From contig DALTWR010000055.1 in NCBI GenBank assembly GCA_029986975.1, positions 1 through 6,646 on the forward strand: a DNA stretch of 6,646 nucleotides. The letters are read 5' to 3'. A program made the translations under genes and the position numbers. How positions within the stretch are numbered: the stretch's first letter is position 1; every line of letters starts with the position of its first letter. The notes below the pieces were generated by a model. That model was not told where the DNA came from. It worked only from the letters and a program-made list of their open reading frames with translations, and did no database searches. The DNA comes from Methanocorpusculum sp. Its GTDB lineage: Archaea; Halobacteriota; Methanomicrobia; Methanomicrobiales; Methanocorpusculaceae. This document shows positions 1 to 5,562 of the stretch, piece by piece.

Positions 1-752
1 ATAACAGGCGTAAACCGCATCTTTCCAACAGCAAAGAGCAGAATAGATACTAAAACCATTAATCCCGCACAAAGAAGTTCAATGGTCTGCAGAGATTCAA
101 GCGACAAATCAAGAGTTTCTCCTGCAAGATTGTACACAGCCCACGATGATATGGTGAAGGCAAACAGGACATACCCAAGGACAGAACCGGATGCTTTGAA
201 ATCGGTTTCTTCATCGGCTGTCAGAAGTTTTCTGCCCGGAAGACTGAATTTTTCGGAAGCACAGACGAAAGCATAATAGAAAGAAAGAACGGTAATCAGC
301 ACTCCGACAACGACGATGCAATAATAAGCAGTTCCATACCCCGCGAAGGTAAATCCGCAAATTCCGGAAATCAGATAGAGAATAAAGCCAAGCAACGGGA
401 GGGGGAATAACAGCCATTTTTGTTTGTCTTTTGAGGTGAGGGTAACAATCACCGTGAGAAGTATGAAGCCGGTTATTATAAGATACCAGAATCCAAATGG
501 CATAACTCCGCTAAACAGAGCAGCTAAACCACTCATAGTAAGTAAAATGGCTATCATATCCCGTTTACGGAGTACAATAAGCAGCACGGATATAAGTATT
601 AATCCGCTTCCGGTTACCATATCCACATTGGGAAACATCTCCGGAAGACCCGAAAGCCGGAGAAAGATGTTTAAGAGAAACTCTGCCCCAATCAAAAAGA
701 ATCCTGCAGCACTTAAGTAATTTCGTGCCTCGGTTTTGGCGAGTTCATCCAT
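1..752 (-). CDS. Polytopic membrane protein of unknown function, 3' end cut by window edge
   Basis: Translating the minus strand from the ATG at 752 gives 250 codons with no stop up to the left edge, so the C-terminus is missing. The product is very hydrophobic, with about eight likely membrane spans at residues 14-33, 46-62, 65-84, 87-105, 113-134, 139-164, 188-209 and 222-243. The only sizeable soluble loop, about residues 165-187, is charged (SLPGRKLLTADEETDFK). The start is supported by GAGGCG (minus strand, 765-760) about seven bases upstream and a TATA-like box further up. I do not recognise the family with confidence. The span at 139-164 followed by an ASEKFSLPGRKLL loop faintly recalls GPR1/FUN34/YaaH (SatP) acetate-transporter proteins, but the family NPAPLGL motif is absent, so this is only a guess. 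It stands alone, separated from the upstream lipoprotein gene by a terminator. Confidence 0.75.
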   Translation of the reverse strand, partial: MDELAKTEARNYLSAAGFFLIGAEFLLNIFLRLSGLPEMFPNVDMVTGSGLILISVLLIVLRKRDMIAILLTMSGLAALFSGVMPFGFWYLIITGFILLTVIVTLTSKDKQKWLLFPLPLLGFILYLISGICGFTFAGYGTAYYCIVVVGVLITVLSFYYAFVCASEKFSLPGRKLLTADEETDFKASGSVLGYVLFAFTISSWAVYNLAGETLDLSLESLQTIELLCAGLMVLVSILLFAVGKMRFTPV

Positions 753-759
753 AGATTAT

Positions 760-806
760 CGCCTCTGTTTTCATGACTAAGTATGCCATAAGCTGAATTA
801 TATGCT
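760..806 (-). promoter_or_regulatory. Putative archaeal promoter and RBS for the left membrane-protein gene
   Basis: On the minus strand an AT-rich CATATAATT box lies at 804-796, about 45-50 bases upstream of the ATG at 752. Archaeal transcription starts about 25 bases downstream of the TATA centre, which would put the start near 775 and give a leader of roughly 20-25 nt. That leader contains the ribosome-binding site GAGGCG at 765-760. No clear purine-rich BRE is visible. This is inference from sequence pattern only. Confidence 0.4.
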
Positions 807-920
807 CCTTATCCTATTAATTGTATCGGCGAATGAAAAAAGGAGAAAGAACTACAGAGGCAGCCCTGATTTGCGTTAGCACTCCTTCTCCCCATCAGTC
901 AAAAGAGAATCCGGGATTTC

Positions 921-968
921 AGAAAAAAAGTCACTGTAAAAAACAGGGCTGATTTGGATATAAATCAG
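921..968 (-). terminator. Hairpin plus two oligo-T tracts after lipoprotein gene 1
   Basis: Just past the stop codon at 980, the minus strand forms CTGATTT-(6 nt loop)-AAATCAG (968-962 with 955-949). It is followed by a T6 run (943-938) and then a T7 run (929-923). Oligo-T tracts are the core signal of archaeal termination, and the hairpin plus double tract makes this a strong candidate. A further inverted repeat, CACTGTAA/TTACAGTG (932-939 and 980-987), encloses the hairpin and includes the stop codon of the gene. Confidence 0.65.
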
Positions 969-979
969 TCTTCACACTC

Positions 980-1441
980 TTACAGTGTCTTTTCCAGCGT
1001 CTTTCCTGCAAGGTCTCTGCCGGTCCAGTATGAACACCGAGTACCCTCAAGAGTCAGCTGTTTGGTATCTTCGCTGAGTGTACAGCTGTCTGTTGATTCA
1101 TCAAGGAAGACCAGCAGGTAGGTGTTGTCTCCTTTCTTTTCCCACGTGAATTCAAGTTTTGCTTTAAATGAGCCGTCTTCTTCAATTTCTTCGTAGGCAA
1201 AATAGCCGGAGTTGTCACTATTGGTGTGCAGAGTTGTGACAGCAGTGCCGCCATTTGCAATACTATCTGCTGCAGACCACTCACCAACAAACGGATCTGA
1301 TGCGGCAGCACCGGAACCTGACGGGGTAACATCTGATTCTGATGTGGTGATGTCTGATTCAGAGATAGTGATGCATCCTGCAGTACAAAGAACTGCACAT
1401 AAAAGAAGCGCTGCAGCGATGGTAATAAGTGTTTTTCTCAT
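980..1441 (-). CDS. Small secreted lipoprotein (paralogue 1)
   Basis: A 153-aa precursor. Residues 1-22 are a signal peptide (MRKT, a hydrophobic core, then LCTAGC), with Cys23 the likely lipid-modified residue; T-A-G at -3 to -1 is a common archaeal lipobox. Residues 27-47 are a Ser/Asp/Thr-rich linker built from three seven-residue units (SESDITT, SESDVTP, SGSGAAA). Residues 50-140 hold a probable small beta domain that begins VGEW and continues with F-T-W, Y-L-L-V-F and CTL...LTLEG strands, lipocalin-like in rhythm only. Cys120 aligns with Cys96 of the neighbouring paralogue; Cys136 has no counterpart there. The protein is presumably anchored on the outer face of the cytoplasmic membrane. 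Function is unknown. No Shine-Dalgarno sequence precedes the ATG, so initiation may be leaderless or on a very short leader. It is transcribed after paralogue 2, probably from its own promoter. Confidence 0.82.
   Translation of the reverse strand: MRKTLITIAAALLLCAVLCTAGCITISESDITTSESDVTPSGSGAAASDPFVGEWSAADSIANGGTAVTTLHTNSDNSGYFAYEEIEEDGSFKAKLEFTWEKKGDNTYLLVFLDESTDSCTLSEDTKQLTLEGTRCSYWTGRDLAGKTLEKTL
1311..1373 (-). repeat. Degenerate 21-bp tandem repeat inside lipoprotein 1
   Basis: Two clear 21-bp units (1332-1352 and 1353-1373) match at about 16 of 21 positions, and a more diverged third unit lies at 1311-1331. They encode the seven-residue linker repeats SESDITT / SESDVTP / SGSGAAA just after the lipid-attachment cysteine. 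Paralogue 2 has no such linker and its domain starts about six residues after the cysteine, so the repeat probably expanded or was gained after the duplication. Confidence 0.6.
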
Positions 1442-1469
1442 GATACTTAATAATTGTTCAGCGGATGAG

Positions 1470-1480
1470 ATAAATAATTT
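1470..1480 (-). promoter_or_regulatory. TATA-like box of lipoprotein 1
   Basis: The minus strand reads CCAAATTATTTAT here, 29-39 bases upstream of the ATG at 1441. The same element at the same distance precedes paralogue 2. With archaeal spacing the transcript would begin only about ten bases before the ATG, consistent with the lack of any GGAG-type ribosome-binding site. Inferred by pattern and by conservation between the two copies. Confidence 0.45.
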
Positions 1481-1544
1481 GGTATATGAGTTGTCTGAAG
1501 AGAAAATAGATTCGATAGAAATTGAGCTGCGGATTAAAATAGAT

Positions 1545-1550
1545 AAAAAA
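1545..1550 (-). terminator. Oligo-T tract after lipoprotein 2
   Basis: A T6 run on the minus strand, with a shorter TTTT run just beyond it, lies about 27 bases downstream of the stop codon of lipoprotein 2. No convincing hairpin precedes it. Archaeal terminators can work with oligo-T alone, so this is a plausible but weak terminator between the two paralogues; some read-through into paralogue 1 is possible. Confidence 0.35.
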
Positions 1551-1576
1551 GAGTTGGGATTTCTGTCACCGGATTA

Positions 1577-1978
1577 TTACCAGACCGGGTCAAGATCAAT
1601 AATTCCTTCGGGATTTTCGGAAAGCAGACTTGGTCCTTTTACAAGTTCCATTCCGGCGATAGTCAGCAGCCCGTTTTCTGCATCGAGCGTACAGACTTCT
1701 TTTCTGCCGTCAATGAACTGCAGTGAATAGGTTCCCTCCTCATTTGCACTCCAGAAGAAGGAAATCTGGGATTTATCAACGGTTTTGTCGTCTCCAACCA
1801 TGGAGATATAATCACCATTACCGTTTCCGTAGAAAACTACATACGTAAATGTGTTTTCAGTCTCTGCAGAGTAGTCGCCCACGATTATATCATCAGAACC
1901 TCCGATACATCCCGCGGTGCAAAGAACAGCACAGAACAGAAGTACTGCAGATGTGGTGAGAATGTGTGTTTTTCTCAT
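1577..1978 (-). CDS. Small secreted lipoprotein (paralogue 2)
   Basis: A 133-aa precursor with a signal peptide (residues 1-23) and an LCTAGC lipobox; Cys24 is the likely lipid anchor. The signal peptide is nearly the same as in paralogue 1 (MRKT...LCAVLCTAGC versus MRKT...FCAVLCTAGC). The mature part aligns along its length: VGDY with VGEW, ISFFW with LEFTW, GTYSLQF with NTYLLVF, and EVCTL...LLTIAG with DSCTL...LTLEG. This shows a tandem duplication followed by strong divergence. Predicted to be all-beta and extracytoplasmic; no enzyme motif is seen and the function is unknown. The only cysteine in the mature domain, Cys96, is conserved in the paralogue. The ATG at 1978 has no Shine-Dalgarno site. 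The gene lies downstream of pyrF but is separated from it by a terminator, so it is probably not part of the pyr operon. Confidence 0.82.
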   Translation of the reverse strand: MRKTHILTTSAVLLFCAVLCTAGCIGGSDDIIVGDYSAETENTFTYVVFYGNGNGDYISMVGDDKTVDKSQISFFWSANEEGTYSLQFIDGRKEVCTLDAENGLLTIAGMELVKGPSLLSENPEGIIDLDPVW

Positions 1979-2007
1979 GATACTTAGTAATGGTCAGGCA
2001 GATGGGA

Positions 2008-2018
2008 TAAACAATTTG
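2008..2018 (-). promoter_or_regulatory. TATA-like box of lipoprotein 2
   Basis: The minus strand reads CCAAATTGTTTAT, 30-40 bases upstream of the ATG at 1978. It differs by one base from the element before paralogue 1 and sits at the same distance. The surrounding 50-70 bases also align without gaps between the two genes, so the promoter was duplicated together with the gene. Confidence 0.45.
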
Positions 2019-2074
2019 GTACAACTGTTGGTTAAACAGGGAATGGAGTTGATACTCGTCAAACCACCTCTCCT

Positions 2075-2098
2075 AAAAAAAGCAGGAGAATAATTCTC
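2075..2098 (-). terminator. Terminator of the pyrKDF operon
   Basis: On the minus strand GAGAA-(TTA)-TTCTC (2098-2086) is followed by CTGC and a T7 run (2081-2075), starting about 17 bases after the pyrF stop codon. A second possible stem, TCTCCT/AGGAGA (2089-2084 with 2074-2069), puts the T run in its loop. The hairpin plus oligo-T fits the end of a transcription unit. Confidence 0.7.
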
Positions 2099-2114
2099 TT
2101 ATACTCTCTCTAAA

Positions 2115-2816
2115 TTACTCCCCAAGAAATTCCTTACAGCAGCGTTCATACGCCGCGACCGGATCTTCAGCCTGCGTAATCGGACGTCCTACAACAATAT
2201 AATCTGAACCTGCCGTGCGGGCAGCAGCAGGTGTCATAATCCGTTTCTGATCGCCTACAGCAGAATCTGCAAACCGGATGCCCGGTGTTACTGTAACAAA
2301 TTCTTTACCACAGACTGAGTGAACGCCGTCAGCTTCGAGCGGCGAACAGACAACGCCGTCAAGTCCTGCCAGATACGCATTTTTAGCATAGCGGGCAACA
2401 ACTTCTGCCATCGGCTTTTCAATCAGGATTTCCTTTTCCAGCTCCTCCTGACCCGTCGAGGTAAGCTGCGTTACCGCGATTAACAGCGGCCGTGTACCAT
2501 CAGGTCTTTGTAAGCCTTCGAGAGCCGCCTTCATCATAGCAAGAGTTCCTGCTGCGTGGACGTTGCACATATCAACATCGAGATTTGAAAGAACAGCCAT
2601 ACTTTTCTTTACCGTCGTCGGAATATCATGCAGTTTTAAATCCAGAAAGATTTTATGTCCGCGGCGTTTAATCTCGCGGACAATTGCCGGACCTTCTGCA
2701 TAGAATAACTCCATGCCGATTTTTACGAACGGTTTTTTGCCGGTGAACTTGTCCAGAAAGGAAAAAACCGTTTCTGCACGGTCAAAATCACAGGCGATAA
2801 TAACATCTTTAGCCAT
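2115..2816 (-). CDS. pyrF: Orotidine 5'-phosphate decarboxylase, bacterial type (PyrF)
   Basis: Cytosolic enzyme that decarboxylates OMP to UMP, the last step of UMP synthesis. The 233-residue length is normal for the family. Visible residues of the (beta/alpha)8 barrel are Asp10, Lys32 in VKIGMELF, the catalytic D-x-K-x-x-D array in [11 protein letters not shown] (Asp59, Lys61, Asp64), NVHAAG at 85-90, AVTQLTS at 114-120, VTPGIRFAD...DQKR at 176-192, and the phosphate-binding IVVGRPIT at 207-214. These are the signatures of the bacterial subfamily; the archaeal enzymes I know carry D-x-K-x-x-DIP in a different context and lack VTPGIR...DQ. The start overlaps the pyrD stop (TAATG, one shared base), and AGGAG about ten bases upstream serves as ribosome-binding site, so translation is probably coupled to pyrD. 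Last gene of the operon. Confidence 0.96.
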   Translation of the reverse strand: MAKDVIIACDFDRAETVFSFLDKFTGKKPFVKIGMELFYAEGPAIVREIKRRGHKIFLDLKLHDIPTTVKKSMAVLSNLDVDMCNVHAAGTLAMMKAALEGLQRPDGTRPLLIAVTQLTSTGQEELEKEILIEKPMAEVVARYAKNAYLAGLDGVVCSPLEADGVHSVCGKEFVTVTPGIRFADSAVGDQKRIMTPAAARTAGSDYIVVGRPITQAEDPVAAYERCCKEFLGE

Positions 2817-3733
2817 TAGTGAGCAGCTCCTATAATTTCTTCTAATGAGGTGATTCCGTATTTTTTCATCGTCTTAGGCAGTTCATTGATAATATCGCGG
2901 CAGGCTGTCGGGCGAATCAGGTTTGCCGTTCCGACCTCAACTGCACAGGCGCCTGCCATCATCATCTCAATAACATCTTCAGCGGTTGAAACACCGCCGA
3001 TTCCGACAATCGGAATCTTCACCGCTTCAGCGGTCTGATAGACCATGCGAAGCGCTGCCGGAAACACAGCAGGACCGGAAAAACCGCCGGTCGTATTTGC
3101 CAGAAGCGGTTTTCGTTTCCGTAAATCAATTCTCATACCGACAAGCGTGTTGATAAGCGAGAGTCCGTCCGCTCCTGCGTTTTCACAGGCGCACGCGATT
3201 TCTGTAATGTCTGCGACATTCGGAGACAACTTGATGATAACCGGTTTTTTCGTAACCGCTTTAACCGCCTTCGTAACTTCTGCAGCGCTTTCCGGGTCAG
3301 TTCCGAAGTGCATCCCGCCGCCTTGTACATTCGGGCAGGAGATGTTTACCTCGAACCAGCCGATCTGCTCTTCGGAATCAAGTTTTTTGCAGACCTCGAC
3401 ATACTCATCGAGCGAGAATCCGCTTACATTTGCCATAACGGGTTTGCTGAAAACCGCTTTGAGTTTCGGAAGCTCTTCGGATATCACGCGGTCAACACCG
3501 GGATTTTGTAATCCTACGGCGTTAAGCATACCGCATCTGCATTCTGCAATACGCGGCGTCGGATTTCCAAACCGCGGCTCACGGGTTGTTCCTTTGAAGG
3601 AAAACGTTCCCAGACAGTTGATGTCATAGATTTCTGCAAACTCGTATCCGTAGCCGAATGTGCCGCTCGCCGGAATTACCGGATTATCAAGGGCGATGCC
3701 GCAAAGTCTGGTTCGTATGTCGCATTCTACCAT
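2816..3733 (-). CDS. pyrD: Dihydroorotate dehydrogenase class 1B, catalytic subunit (PyrD/PyrDB)
   Basis: FMN-binding barrel subunit that oxidises dihydroorotate to orotate and passes electrons to PyrK. 305 aa, the usual length. Motifs in order: [13 protein letters not shown] (17-29), [17 protein letters not shown] (45-61, Lys47 being the FMN/substrate lysine), [11 protein letters not shown] (69-79), NISCPN (130-135) with the class 1 catalytic base Cys133, IIKLSPN (166-172), LINT (193-196), GGFSGPA (216-222), GIGGV (244-248) and VGTAN (267-271). A cysteine base together with the adjacent pyrK marks class 1B rather than the quinone-linked class 2, which uses serine. The start overlaps the pyrK stop by seven bases. 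GGAGGATATTTT directly before the ATG is the best ribosome-binding site in the window and lies inside the end of pyrK. Confidence 0.97.
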   Translation of the reverse strand: MVECDIRTRLCGIALDNPVIPASGTFGYGYEFAEIYDINCLGTFSFKGTTREPRFGNPTPRIAECRCGMLNAVGLQNPGVDRVISEELPKLKAVFSKPVMANVSGFSLDEYVEVCKKLDSEEQIGWFEVNISCPNVQGGGMHFGTDPESAAEVTKAVKAVTKKPVIIKLSPNVADITEIACACENAGADGLSLINTLVGMRIDLRKRKPLLANTTGGFSGPAVFPAALRMVYQTAEAVKIPIVGIGGVSTAEDVIEMMMAGACAVEVGTANLIRPTACRDIINELPKTMKKYGITSLEEIIGAAH

Positions 3734-4455
3734 AAAATATCCTCCGATTTCATTACCGGTCCTTCTTTGCAGATGCGTTTAAAGCCGGTGACCGTTTTAC
3801 ATGAGCATCCCATACATGCCCCGAATCCGCAGCCCATGCGTTCTTCAAAACTCATCTCGCCGGCGGATTTGGCAGCAGAAAAGACCGCTTTAAGCATCGG
3901 CTCGGGTCCGCAGGCGTAGTAGTGTGAACAGACCTCAGGCATTGCCGCGGTTACAAATCCTTTGATTCCATAGCTTCCGTCAACGGTTGTTACGAAGACA
4001 TCTGCACCGAGCGCCTTGAACTCGTCTTCATAGAATATCTCGGACCTGGTGTTGAATCCGAGAATCACAGTAACGGATTTTCCGGCGGCTGTTAAGATTT
4101 TTGCAAGTTTATAGAGCGGCGGAACCCCGACACCTCCTCCGATTAAGACGGGGTGTTCTCCTGCGGCTTTAAGGTCATAGCCGTTTCCAAGTCCGGTTAG
4201 GATGTCGAGCTTTTCGCCTGCTGCCATCTTACTGAGGATTTCTGTTCCTTTGCCGATGACTTTAAAGATTATCGTAATCGAGTCTTCTGTTGAGTCGCAG
4301 ACTGATATCGGGCGGCGTAAGAACTGTCCTTCGATTAAGATGTTGATGAACTGCCCCGGAGCGGTTACGCCCGAAGCGTCGCCTTTGAGCACCATTTTAT
4401 AGACGCTTTCGGTTAAGGCGGCGGTTTCCTGAATGGTAAATATTCCCTGTTTCAT
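3727..4455 (-). CDS. pyrK: Dihydroorotate dehydrogenase electron-transfer subunit (PyrK)
   Basis: FAD and [2Fe-2S] subunit that links PyrD to NAD+; the holoenzyme is usually a PyrD2-PyrK2 tetramer in the cytosol. 242 aa, slightly shorter than the Gram-positive enzymes. The ferredoxin-reductase-like FAD domain carries RRPISV (47-52) and GKGT (68-71). The NAD-binding domain has GGGVGVPP (106-113) and ACGPEPML (181-188). The C-terminal iron-sulfur motif is Cys209-x4-Cys214-x2-Cys217-x11-Cys229 within MGCGFGACMGCSCK...ICKEGP. First gene of the pyrK-pyrD-pyrF operon, behind a 237-bp intergenic stretch with a TATA-like box. The Shine-Dalgarno match before the ATG at 4455 is weak (TTGGTATGATT), unlike those of pyrD and pyrF, so PyrK may be made less efficiently per mRNA. 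A second ATG ten bases upstream is out of frame. Confidence 0.96.
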   Translation of the reverse strand: MKQGIFTIQETAALTESVYKMVLKGDASGVTAPGQFINILIEGQFLRRPISVCDSTEDSITIIFKVIGKGTEILSKMAAGEKLDILTGLGNGYDLKAAGEHPVLIGGGVGVPPLYKLAKILTAAGKSVTVILGFNTRSEIFYEDEFKALGADVFVTTVDGSYGIKGFVTAAMPEVCSHYYACGPEPMLKAVFSAAKSAGEMSFEERMGCGFGACMGCSCKTVTGFKRICKEGPVMKSEDILW

Positions 4456-4489
4456 GTCGAATCATACCAAGTGTGAACTGTTGTTTTGT

Positions 4490-4514
4490 TATCTATGATA
4501 TAGAATTATATTCG
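4490..4514 (-). promoter_or_regulatory. Putative pyrKDF promoter
   Basis: The minus strand reads CGAATATAATTCTATATCA from 4514. Either ATATAATT or CTATATCA could be the TATA box, giving a start about 20-30 nt upstream of the pyrK ATG. A short inverted repeat TATC-(TAT)-GATA at 4490-4500 overlaps the downstream edge and could be a regulator site, but it is too short to claim. The leader between box and ATG is too short for a bacterial PyrR-type attenuator. Confidence 0.4.
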
Positions 4515-4540
4515 TCTGCAAAGATTATCAGTATTCCGAC

Positions 4541-4612
4541 ATCAGCGCGGCAGTGTATCTCCTGCTGATAAAGAGCCTTTAGGCTCGAAGCTGAAGCGCC
4601 GCTCTGCCGTGC
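4541..4612. other. Pairable GC-rich intergenic segment, possible structured RNA or terminator
   Basis: The stretch between the EFR1 stop and the pyrK promoter is richer in G+C than the AT-rich flanks and holds nested complementary segments. GCGCGGCAG (4545-4553) pairs with CTGCCGTGC (4604-4612), with one G-U on the plus strand. GAGCC-TTTA-GGCTC (4573-4586) is a compact hairpin. ATCAGC (4541-4546) can alternatively pair with GCTGAT (4564-4569). On the minus strand the compact hairpin is followed by TTT, so it could be the terminator of the upstream EFR1 unit. It could also be a small RNA. It matches no RNA family that I recognise, and strand is uncertain. Confidence 0.35.
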
Positions 4613-4692
4613 GGCTTGTGGTTTAAACGCGAATGTGCGCTGGAAATCTCACGACCAAATCAGCCCTTACAGAAATAGTTCCTTTTTGCCCC

Positions 4693-5490
4693 TTACTCCA
4701 TTCCCGGCTTTTTACCGTTCGTCCACTTCCAGTCAGCTTTCGGATTCACATACCGCCCATGCTGATTTGTCTTGTTTCCAAACTCAATCGCCTCTTTTTT
4801 GCAGCGGTGCAGACACTTAAGACAAAGATTACAGCGGTCAACAACCCAGACCGGACGTTTATTTCTCATCTCAATAGCATTCGAGTTGCATGACCTTGCA
4901 CATAACCCGCAGCCGATACACAGATTATCATTTACCCTGAAGTTCTTCGTATATCTGATTCTTTCATAGATTGGGTAGGCAGCTTTTGTCTTCAGCGCGG
5001 GAAACTTTCCTTTCAGCGTATCAAAGTCGCCTTTCTCACGTCTTTTAATCTGCAGCAGAATCTGTTCCTGATCCAAATCTGCAATAGACAACACCTCAGA
5101 AATTCCCGCCGGAGACGGCATCATAAGTCCGGGCACATAATTATCAACGGTTCTTAAAACATACGCTGCATTGAGCGAAATACCGCGAGATGCAAGGCAT
5201 GACCGAAGCATATCGGAAGTTCCGCCCGTAACCATCCCGCAGGTAACAGCAGAAAAGACATACGCCTTATCTGCATTTTTCAGTTCAAGTTTTTCAACAA
5301 ACTCCTTTACCGTTGAAGGAAGTCCAAAAAAGTACGACGGAAAAATAAATCCGACGACCTCATCTGCATCATACGTGTACTCGCTGTTGCGTACTGCATC
5401 GTGAATTGATACCAGTGCGGTATCTTCCTGTTCTGCAATTTTTTGTGCCAGATAAAGGCTGTTTCCGGTTCCTGAGAAGTAGAATAACAT
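4693..5490 (-). CDS. EFR1-family flavodoxin/ferredoxin fusion protein
   Basis: 265-aa cytosolic redox protein. Residues 1-120 form a flavodoxin-like FMN domain with the phosphate loop SGTGNS (6-11) and FPSYFFGLP (50-58). Residues 185-235 hold two ferredoxin-type 4Fe-4S motifs: Cys191-x2-Cys194-x2-Cys197-x3-Cys201 (CIGCGLCARSC) and Cys220-x2-Cys223-x2-Cys226-x3-Cys230 (CNLCLKCLHRC). This architecture is the EFR1 family, common in anaerobes including methanogens; it probably shuttles low-potential electrons between ferredoxin-like partners and an unknown acceptor. All eight cluster cysteines are present. The ATG at 5490 directly follows the TAA of the small upstream ORF, and AGGAG about twelve bases upstream serves as ribosome-binding site inside that ORF. 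It is probably co-transcribed with the transporter; a functional link to transport is not evident. Confidence 0.9.
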   Translation of the reverse strand: MLFYFSGTGNSLYLAQKIAEQEDTALVSIHDAVRNSEYTYDADEVVGFIFPSYFFGLPSTVKEFVEKLELKNADKAYVFSAVTCGMVTGGTSDMLRSCLASRGISLNAAYVLRTVDNYVPGLMMPSPAGISEVLSIADLDQEQILLQIKRREKGDFDTLKGKFPALKTKAAYPIYERIRYTKNFRVNDNLCIGCGLCARSCNSNAIEMRNKRPVWVVDRCNLCLKCLHRCKKEAIEFGNKTNQHGRYVNPKADWKWTNGKKPGME

Positions 5491-5562
5491 TTAAAGAAAC
5501 GCTCCTATGATGTTTGATACGAATATGATTATGATACAGATCGGACAGAAGTATCTAATCAT
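5491..5562 (-). CDS. Small hydrophobic peptide between transporter and EFR1 gene
   Basis: A 23-codon ORF fills the gap between two clear genes exactly. Its ATG overlaps the transporter stop as ATGA, and its TAA abuts the EFR1 ATG. The peptide starts MIRYFCPICIIIIF and ends VSNIIGAFL, so it is one short transmembrane helix with a positive residue near the N-terminus. From memory, many longer bacterial NSS transporters end in a helix of the form RY-x-CP/AP-(I/L-rich)-N-x-(I/L)G, which this matches well. Two readings are possible: a separately translated small subunit, in the manner of MetS of the MetPS system, or the last helix of the transporter split off by a frameshift. In its own frame a TGA lies six codons before the ATG. 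It has no Shine-Dalgarno site, so translation would rely on coupling. Confidence 0.5.
   Translation of the reverse strand: MIRYFCPICIIIIFVSNIIGAFL

Noticed and set aside
424..720. 98-aa plus-strand ORF
   Set aside because: Antisense shadow of the membrane-protein gene, which is open over 250 codons with a ribosome-binding site and helix pattern.
1212..1730. 172-aa plus-strand ORF antisense to both lipoproteins, with protein-like sequence in its middle part (1440-1580)
   Set aside because: It overlaps two clear lipoprotein genes with proper signal peptides. The matching frame in the duplicated upstream region from 1977 is open too, but the differences between the copies fall on all codon positions alike, which fits conserved promoter DNA rather than coding.
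3045..3629. 194-aa plus-strand ORF opposite pyrD
   Set aside because: Shadow of pyrD, whose catalytic and FMN motifs are intact on the other strand; no ribosome-binding site or recognisable product.
4456..4500. Bacterial-style pyr attenuator or PyrR site in the pyrK leader
   Set aside because: The likely leader is only about 25 nt and contains no terminator/antiterminator pair or recognisable PyrR loop.
4633..4893. Plus-strand ORFs of 86 and 61 aa near the EFR1 3' end
   Set aside because: They run antisense into the cysteine-rich part of EFR1 and show no features of their own.
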